64,000 nucleotides of DNA. Source: Chrysomallon squamiferum. Taxonomy: Eukaryota > Mollusca > Gastropoda > Neomphalida > Peltospiridae. Made by a program: the position numbers and the translations under genes. Shown here piece by piece: positions 49,939 through 64,000 of the stretch (its first letter is position 1; each line of letters starts with the position of its first letter). The DNA lies in contig CM022672.1 of the NCBI GenBank assembly GCA_012295275.1, positions 22,909,476-22,973,475 on the forward strand, written 5' to 3'. A model generated the notes under the pieces. That model was not told the origin of the DNA, ran no database searches, and saw only the letters and a program-made list of their open reading frames with translations.

Positions 49939-52900
49939 CGGTCACAGTTAATTAATTAATAAGTACCATATTGTATGTTCGGGAAGTATTGGATTTTAAA
50001 ATAATAGCCCACCAGATGTTGAATACCAAAAATGTAAATAAATTCATAAAATTCTCTTTCTGTTTGATAAGATTTGATCTGAGCTAGAGTAAACGAATTA
50101 GATACATTTGTATGTTTTCACTGTTATTAGAAGGTCATATTTTGAATGTGCTTTCTGTTATAGTATACACACACTCACACATACACATTCACACACAGAA
50201 ATAACAACACCAACTTCAGAACATAAATACCAAAGGACAAAACAAATTTAGATATTTCATACTTAAATTTACTAAAATCGATATTTATTTTGCCTATTAG
50301 AAATTAAATAAGTGAATTTTCAGGCCTTTATATTCAGTAATAATAATAATTATATATGTATAATTTATTTATTTTTAGAAATAAAGTAATTATTATTTTT
50401 TAGCAAGATTTTATTCCTTTTTATTTACCTGATATGTTACTTGTTTATGGTATCATTTTGTCATTTTTGTTTAATAAATATTTTAATAAATATTTTAAAT
50501 TTAAATGTAAATATTTTTACTTAAATATAAATTAGTAATAGTTATTTATATAATTGTTGGTAGCAGCAACTACAGGCTTGGACATTTATGTTTTCAAGAA
50601 AGGAGTTTTATTAAAAGCACAGAGTAATTAAAATATTAAAAAACATGGTATGTTTATACCTATTATTATTTATCTATTTGTTGGTTTATTTCTCAAAAAC
50701 AAAATAACGAATTTAAAAGTTAATGGAATTTTAAAAGGAATAACATTTGTGTTCATAATCCAGAATAGCAAATAAACAACAACAAAATAAGCAAACCCAG
50801 ATCACAAAAACAAAAGAAGAAAAAAAGAAAAAAAGAAGAAAAAAAGAAAGAAACCAACAACAACCAAAATAATGAATTTATCTTTCTTTTAGAAAATGTT
50901 TATATATATTATTAAAAAATTATTGTACATATTTACATATGTGAAGATCATATCCTTTATTATGTAAACATTTTAACCCATGTGTGACTGCGTATGCATG
51001 CAAGACAAAACATGCATTGTGTGAAGATGTAACCATTCATTACTCTATACAGTGTGTAAACACTTATTTTTGTAATATATGCAATTCTGTGTATTCAAAG
51101 AATGTAAATGCCTGTAGGTTAAAAACATGTTTATATATAATGTATTTTTTATCCCATATTGTGATAATGTTTTTGATTCCAGAATTTGAACAAATGGCAT
51201 TTGTGATCTCTTAGTCTTATGAAAAAAAATTTGTTTCTTTCTATGCATGGTTAAAAGTACTCTTGATTGTAGAAAACTGATTTATTTCAACAGATTTTGA
51301 ACTTCTTTTTTTCTAATTTGGTGAATGCAGTGTTTTCCTACAGATATACATCTTAGCCTGTAATTTGTTTAAGTAGATACCAGATCAGAGTGTTTTTATA
51401 AATAGACATTACCATAAATATTTAAAAATGCATTTGCCTAGCAAACCACAATATTTATATTTCATTTTCCGATGTGATACTGTTTATTTTGCACCCTGAT
51501 ATTATTTTTATGCCAGAAATAAAAATTTATTTCGAATTTCAGCTATTTTAATTTTTACAAAACTGAAGTACTGTATATATTAGTGATTATCAAAATATTT
51601 TTTTCTTCCTCTTTCCAAAAAAGAAGTGTGTATTCACAAACATTATACACATTTTAATATTTAAACTTTAATTACTATTTTTATTTTTACACACAAATAC
51701 ACACATACACATTTTGTTTTAGATAATTATATTCATATGTTCCATTTAATATGTTTAAACAGGTAACATGTGGTTTTGAGTTAATATACATAATTTTGTT
51801 GAAGTGTGTTAATACAGGCATTAGCAGAACCTGATTATACGCATAAACTGTATGGAAATTTATGACATTATTGTGTTGTTTCATTAACGACAGAGAAATG
51901 TTTGTTATGTACTAATGTTATTGTACATATTTAGTGTATGTAAAATATAAAAGAAAAAGATTTAAATAATTTTTGAGAATGAAAAGCTAGAGCTATCTGC
52001 ACCTGCATGTTTCATATAAAATTAAGATGTAATTATACATGAAAGCTTTATAGCATATTTTATGAAACTAATGCATTCATCCACATACAGACACACACAC
52101 ACACACACACAGTTATGGATAATAAAATTTATAATGTTTATGCTGCATTCTGTTATATGGATCACTTTAATGTTATAAATATTCCATTTTTTTTTTTTTT
52201 TTTTTTTAAATTAAGTTTTTAGTTATAAATAGAGGTGTGCATATAACCTACATACACACAAACTGACTGACTCTATAAAATAGAACCTTTTTTCAGATTT
52301 TATATTTTTTCATTTTTGAATAGGCTGTCATTGCTTCTTCCAAGTTGATAGGCAGCTTCCTTGATGAAATTTTTAAAAGGTTTTTAGAATCATACATTTT
52401 TTCTTTTATTTTTTCTTTGTTGTTGCTAAAAACAAGTAAAGAAGCTACCAAATTTAGGTCAAATATTAATTTATTGAAATAATTATAGGGTCTTTGAACT
52501 TAATTTTAATAGAAAAAATGTATGAAATTTCATCTTCATCAGTGACAAGTCACAGAAAAATGGATAGATTAAAATATATTGATTAAGTATTGCAAAAGAA
52601 AATACAGTGACACCTGCACACAAATGTGTTATATGTTGCTAAAGGTTTAATCTCATCTTGCTGGAGGCCATTTTGTATTATTGAGCATATGCATAAAAAC
52701 AGTATGTTAACTTCTCTTACTGCTAGCAGACATACTAACTGTATTATTGTCACAAACATAAAGCATGTATATTTAGCTTTAACCATTATTGTAAATATGT
52801 GAGAGTTTATATTACCAATTCCTTTTCTACTTCAGTGTGATTGTTGACTAACATGTTTCAGATTTTCTCCATTTACAAGATATTTTAAAATTACTACAGG

Positions 52901-54609
52901 ATTGTGCAATACTGTAGTTAATATATTGTTAATTATGCTCATTAAACCTGAAAAATGTTCTTCTTTGTTCCTTCCTTTGGATATCGTATCTTTCATTTAT
53001 TTATTTATTTTATGTTTACTTATATATTTTAATTTATTTATATTCTTTCGTGTGTGTGTGAAATGAATGCTAAATGACAACTTAGCAGATTTGTTTATAT
53101 TTTGAGTAATGGTAAAATGAAAGGAAATGTATTGCAGCCATTGTATAAGTATATTCAGTTAGCAATATGGGATCTTTTATTACAGACAGACAATTTTTAT
53201 AGTCATTCTATGAGCTGACCTCAGAATCTTCCATGTGTACTTTACCACAAAGACACACTGAGTACTTTGTTAAGAAAATTGTGGGGAACTGGTTAGAGTT
53301 CAAAATATCCTAGTAGACACACTGCCAAGGATAGATCCAATATTTCTTTATTTCTCATGTAGCCTGCTGCCATATAATGATGTGAATGAAGTGTTGTTTA
53401 AGTCAAATTCAGCAAAGCCAAGAATGAATGGGTTTTATTTTTAATTATGTAGAGATAAACAAAAAAGATTAAAAAAAAAAAAAAAAACTCATCACAATTA
53501 ACACGAATGTCACCATCTGTTTGAATTGAGGTAGAAGTAAGAAATCCCCTATGTATGTATCATAATGAAAATGTGATCTGTTACTCCAGAGGTTCTTGAA
53601 TTTAAGTTCAGTTCTAGCAATTAAGTTCAAATCTTTACAAGTATAAATACTTGAGGGATTCATGTCTTGACCATAATTACTTGCATACCATGATCTGTTA
53701 ATAGAAAGGTTAATGAGAATGACTCTTTGATATTGTTATTGATAGATACATGCAATAAGATAAAAGAGCTGAATTGCAAGAAAGTACCACCAATGATAAT
53801 TAACCATTGCTTCATGACGAAAAACCTAATCAGTTGTAAAATTGCTGACATCCACTGAATATTTTTTACAATGTTAATTTCCACTGAAAATGAATACGGT
53901 GTTAAGTATCTCCAGATTTCAAAAATTCATTTAAAAAATATATTAGGACAATGTAAGCCAACTCTACCAGAGAATTACATTATTTATTACATGTGATAAA
54001 TATATAAATACGAAAGAAAACAATGCAGTAATAAATTACTACGATGTAAAAAATGATATTTTACTTTCATCCATAAATACAGAAAGTAAATATGTAAGAA
54101 CAAAATTATGCATGTAAATGAAAACATATATTGTATATTTATATAAAATCATGTAAAAGAAAACATTAAGGTTTTGGTTTTTTTTTCTCATTATTTTAAA
54201 CATTATTTATAGCTTAGTCTTTTAACAGTAAAATTTAAACACATAATTTGAAAAATAGAAATAAAATAAAATTGTGCATGATTGAATAATCATGAAAAGA
54301 AAACAAACTTTAATGATCTATTATATTAACCTTGTACCACAATATGACCACTCCACTATAACAGAAAATAAATAATATAGAGATTTCTTCAAAATAACAT
54401 CCAGAAACATTTACCTAGCAAAACACACATACACACATATATTTGGATACAGTAAAAACATACCAGTATCTATTCTCTCAAATTAAACTACACAGTACAT
54501 TAACATATTTAATAATATTCAAGACTCATTAACAATAAACATGAGTTAATTAAAGTTAAAAGAAATGGACAAATATGTAATAATTTGTTGTAATGCTATT
54601 CAAAAATAA

Positions 54610-54738
54610 ATGTCTCTCTCTCCACACACACACACTCTGTCTCTCTCTCTCTTTGTTTGTCTGTGTCTGTCTCTTTTTCTCCACACACGCATCTACAAAC
54701 ACACACACTCACATATATACATATACATACACATACAA
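54610..54738. repeat. CT/CA-rich simple-sequence cluster
   Basis: Mixed CTCT, CACA and GTCT tracts. The minus-strand ORF read through it is a low-complexity artefact. Confidence 0.8.
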
Positions 54739-55689
54739 CCAAAAACCAAACAACAAAAATAAATAAATAAAACAAATAGAAAAAAAAAAAGGAAACCAAT
54801 AATAAGAATGAATAATTAAAATGGAATTTTCTTTAAACAAAATAACTATATAAATAAAAGGAATTTGATTACAGCTTTACAAACATTAGAGAATTATCTT
54901 CTTTTGGCAATTTAGATCACATTTATTCTTCTGAATTTTGATTATTAAGTTGCTAATCTATTTGAAAACTGATTAGCAACTACTCATTTTGAACAGGAAT
55001 TTATTTCATAATTTTCTGTGTGCAATAAAGTACTAAACTCAAACTCATTCCAGCACACAGTAACAGTTTGGATTGAAACAACAAAATATTAATTATAGCA
55101 TTTTTGTTTAAACAGAATATTTGTCATGCTAACAACATATGCTCACACATTTCGGAATGTATTTATAACTGGGAACCAGTCTACGAAATCAATTATAAAA
55201 CATATTATTTTATGACATATAAACAATTTCAAACCTTAATTTATTCGAAAGACAGAGGTAATTTTAATAAAATAAATCAGCATACGTAATATATATTTTT
55301 TCAATTTTATGAATTGGATTTTTACAAGGTGACTTATGTCTGTTTGGCTTTACACATAACCAGAGGAGGGACTTAGCAAGCAAAGAAGAATTGCAAGATA
55401 AAGGAAACGGGGCTATGGCAACAACACATACATTTAACATTATTTTAGTGTTATAAACAAAGTCAAAAACTAAAATATATTCACAAATATCTGTAATTTG
55501 TTTTAGAACTGTGTAGCTATCTGTGAGATATGCATTGTTGTTTGAATCACTTTACTGAACAAAAGTTTCACTGCAGTACTCATTCAATCCTGCTGAAAGC
55601 TTCAGGCAGTTTGAAATGCTCTTTCTTCTAGACGCACAAAAAACGTCTAATGTGGTAAATGCTGCTGGTCACTGTTATTTCAATGATGT

Positions 55690-62255
<6,566 letters not shown>

Positions 62256-62300
62256 TTTAGTTTGTCATGTGATGTATATTATCACGTGACAACTAATGCA
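62256..62300 (-). promoter_or_regulatory. Tandem MiT/TFE-type E-boxes upstream of SLC49A3
   Basis: TCATGTGA at 62265-62272 (M-box form) and TCACGTGA at 62282-62289. With its flank the second reads GTCACGTGAT on the minus strand, 9 of 10 of the CLEAR consensus GTCACGTGAC. They lie 10 and 27 bp upstream of the ATG, 17 bp apart. They may be in the 5' UTR or core promoter. Confidence 0.5.
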
Positions 62301-62498
62301 TAGGACGACATTAACTGAATAATATATCATATATTACATCTACATGTATGAATTTATTCAAATAACATTTAAATGATAAATATTCTTATTTTAAATTTGC
62401 CTTTTATTTCATTAAATGCAAAACATGAAGCGACAATATTTCCGAATTTAGAATTAAAAGGCATTTTGTTTATTGAAAGAATTATTTTTTCCCTCAGG

Positions 62499-62508
62499 AT
62501 AATAATAA

Positions 62509-62564
<56 letters not shown>
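62499..62564. repeat. (AAT)n microsatellite, probable tail of a fossil LINE
   Basis: About 21 AAT units directly downstream, on the minus strand, of the LINE ORF stop at 62582. Simple-repeat tails are common at 3' ends of non-LTR elements. Confidence 0.85.
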
Positions 62565-62566
<2 letters not shown>

Positions 62567-62581
62567 CGCAGTAATATTTAT

Positions 62582-63170
62582 TTATTTTAAAATAAGATTT
62601 TGATGAAATCTAAATGACTCCATTACATCCTCATTAGAAAATGCAATGTTTCTATATGATTTTAGGTAAGAACAATCAACTAAAATGTGATGCAGTGTCA
62701 GTAAATACCTGCAACTATCACATCGGAGGTGGAAGATGCATTCTGCAAAATAAAATAAAACAGTATGTTAAATATGTATGAACAATATGAGACCGACACA
62801 AGATAACTTGATCCTTCCTTGACAACTTGATTGAAAAGAATGAAGCTTGTTCTCTTACGTATTGCTCCAGTGACTTTGTCGTCAGAGGAAATGCATTTAT
62901 GAATACTGTTCCACCTTTTCATTGTCCCTAATGCCAACATGACTACCCCTTCAAAATACAAAATGCTTTTTAAAAATACATTTTCGTATCATCATTCCAG
63001 TTAAGGGAAGGTTCAGCTTTGTAATGTGTAAAGTCTGGAAACATTAATGGGTGTCTGTAAAAATAATACATTTGGTTACGTCTGAATGCTTCACTGGTGA
63101 TAAGTGTTCCAGAAGGGAACTCTGCAGCAGAAGCAGCAGTACGATCTCTTTAGATCAAACGTAGTCTCAG
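62582..63170 (-). mobile_element. Decayed 3' end of a non-LTR retrotransposon (RNase H and CCHC remnants)
   Basis: Reading the minus strand across frameshifts: HSDVTKCIIFTDTH near 63050-63085 (RNase H strand with its catalytic Asp), a stop, CFQTLHITKLNLPL, then GSHVGIRDNEK at about 62919-62947 (the SHVGIxGNE motif of LINE RNase H). The last part is CIFHLRCDSCRYLLTLHHIL followed by VDC (62676-62745), the C-x2-C-x7-H-x4-C knuckle ending many LINE ORF2 proteins, then KSYRN and a TAA at 62582-62584. Stops and frame changes mean it is dead. The order RNase H, then CCHC, then simple-repeat tail fits an I/Nimb- or Jockey-like element; the clade is uncertain. The reverse transcriptase proper is absent or unrecognisable upstream (63200-63420). 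Confidence 0.75.
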
Positions 63171-63498
63171 CTTGTTTAACATTCTGTGGTGGAATAACAA
63201 AATATAAATTAGTTTTCATTATAGCATCCAATACTGATATGGACACAGATAAAAACTACGAATATATTTTAGCTTCACGTCAAACAACCTCTCAAATCTT
63301 TTATCAAACACTATTATCAGCTGGATAGTTTTTAATCCAAAGTTTAGATCCCCCATAGTCCACGTAAGCTGTCGGTGCTGTAAATATTTTCTTTTGTGGT
63401 TTTGTATGTAGGACATTAGTTTCCCCGGTGGCCTATAATGCTGTTAGTTCACCATAGCCATCTTTTCAGTATTCGATATATCATGTTCATTTTGTGGC

Positions 63499-63536
<38 letters not shown>

Positions 63537-64000
63537 TATATGTCTGTTACATTATTATAATAGCCTTATAAGAGTATTTGGTACGTTAAAAATTAAATTA
63601 TATCGATAACAGAAATACATTTTAATAGCAATTATGTAATGGATTTATTGGGAAATTATTATAGCTTAATTCTTCTGTTTGTATTTTTGTAAGTGAAGTG
63701 TAAAACTGAGATTTTCGGTTTCTTTTCGTATTTTTTCCATTTTCAGTTTCATGATGTAATGTTTAAAAATAGCGAAAGGAGCCTCGATTATGACTATTTT
63801 TTTGAAATTTATATTTAATGTTTCAAGCCCAGTTTGAAGAAAGTGTACAAGTACAGAATTAAAAAATTGGATTAATAAATACTATGGAAACAAGTACACA
63901 TTTTACTACGATATTATTGTATCATTAAGTATAAATTATAATCTTTTTAAGGAATGAAACAATATCGAGACTCGAAACAAGGGAATTCCAGGAAACAAAA
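63171..64000. other. Right-edge sequence, no gene recognised
   Basis: The minus strand around 63330-63420 includes VDYGGSKLW, which could be the DYG block just after a LINE reverse transcriptase, but this is weak. (CA)n lies at 63500-63534. The rest is AT-rich without features. Confidence 0.4.
63500..63534. repeat. (CA)n microsatellite
   Basis: About 17 CA units near the right edge of the window. Confidence 0.95.

Larger units (their letters stand above)
47979..55689. other. Long gap between convergent PWWP2 and SLC49A3 genes
   Basis: AT-rich and without a recognisable gene. It should include both 3' UTRs: AATAAA near 49259 and others to about 51520 for PWWP2, and TTTATT (AATAAA on the minus strand) at 55240-55245 for SLC49A3. 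Microsatellites lie at 48751-48798, 50166-50198, 52091-52111 and 54610-54738. An imperfect duplication lies at about 49732-49815 and 49863-49938. Short ORFs here look like noise. Confidence 0.5.

Noticed and set aside
62698-62961. 87-codon minus-strand ORF as a host gene exon
   Set aside because: At first GTAAGA and TTTGCAG suggested exons, but other frames of the same DNA carry LINE RNase H and CCHC motifs, so it is a retrotransposon remnant.

Overview
The window is nuclear DNA of an animal. It is strongly AT-rich, and every gene in it is split by canonical GT-AG introns. All five recognisable proteins are ordinary metazoan families. Lineage is inferred only: gene structures, many CA/TA microsatellites and small DNA transposons fit an invertebrate, perhaps a lophotrochozoan such as a mollusc, but nothing here proves it. 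There are no operons, no CRISPR arrays, and no tRNA or rRNA genes that I could recognise. Layout, left to right: (1) 199-18078, minus strand: the 5' 26 coding exons of SNRNP200 (Brr2, the U5 snRNP helicase). The gene runs off the left edge after about 1217 codons. Its first intron (12072-18033) is very large and holds a 4.9-kb unit with matching inverted ends, a higher-order tandem repeat, a large duplication and a small orphan ORF. (2) 18984-22082, plus: TTC1, a three-TPR cochaperone, head-to-head with SNRNP200 across about 0.9 kb. (3) 22.1-29.7 kb: intergenic DNA with nested transposon remnants (Tigger/pogo, hAT) and microsatellites. (4) 29707-41005, plus: GPCPD1, a glycerophosphocholine phosphodiesterase, 17 coding exons, with a piggyBac-like MITE in intron 3. 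(5) 45686-47978, plus: a PWWP2A/B-type chromatin protein in two exons. (6) 48.0-55.7 kb: a long gap with no recognised gene between convergent gene ends. (7) 55690-62255, minus: SLC49A3 (MFSD7), a 12-TM major-facilitator transporter in ten exons. (8) 62.58-63.17 kb, minus: a decayed 3' end of a non-LTR retrotransposon (RNase H and CCHC remnants). The genes do not form a pathway. They cover splicing (SNRNP200), chaperone scaffolding (TTC1), phospholipid-derivative turnover (GPCPD1), H2A.Z/NuRD-type chromatin reading (PWWP2) and membrane transport (SLC49A3). Exon boundaries were worked out by hand from splice consensus, conserved protein sequence and reading phase. In each gene the exon lengths sum to a whole number of codons. 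No transcript evidence was available, so UTRs and promoters are inferred. The most useful second looks are the TIR-bounded unit in SNRNP200 intron 1, the nested transposons at 24.5-26.5 kb, the fossil LINE at the right edge, and a pair of MiT/TFE-type E-boxes just upstream of SLC49A3.
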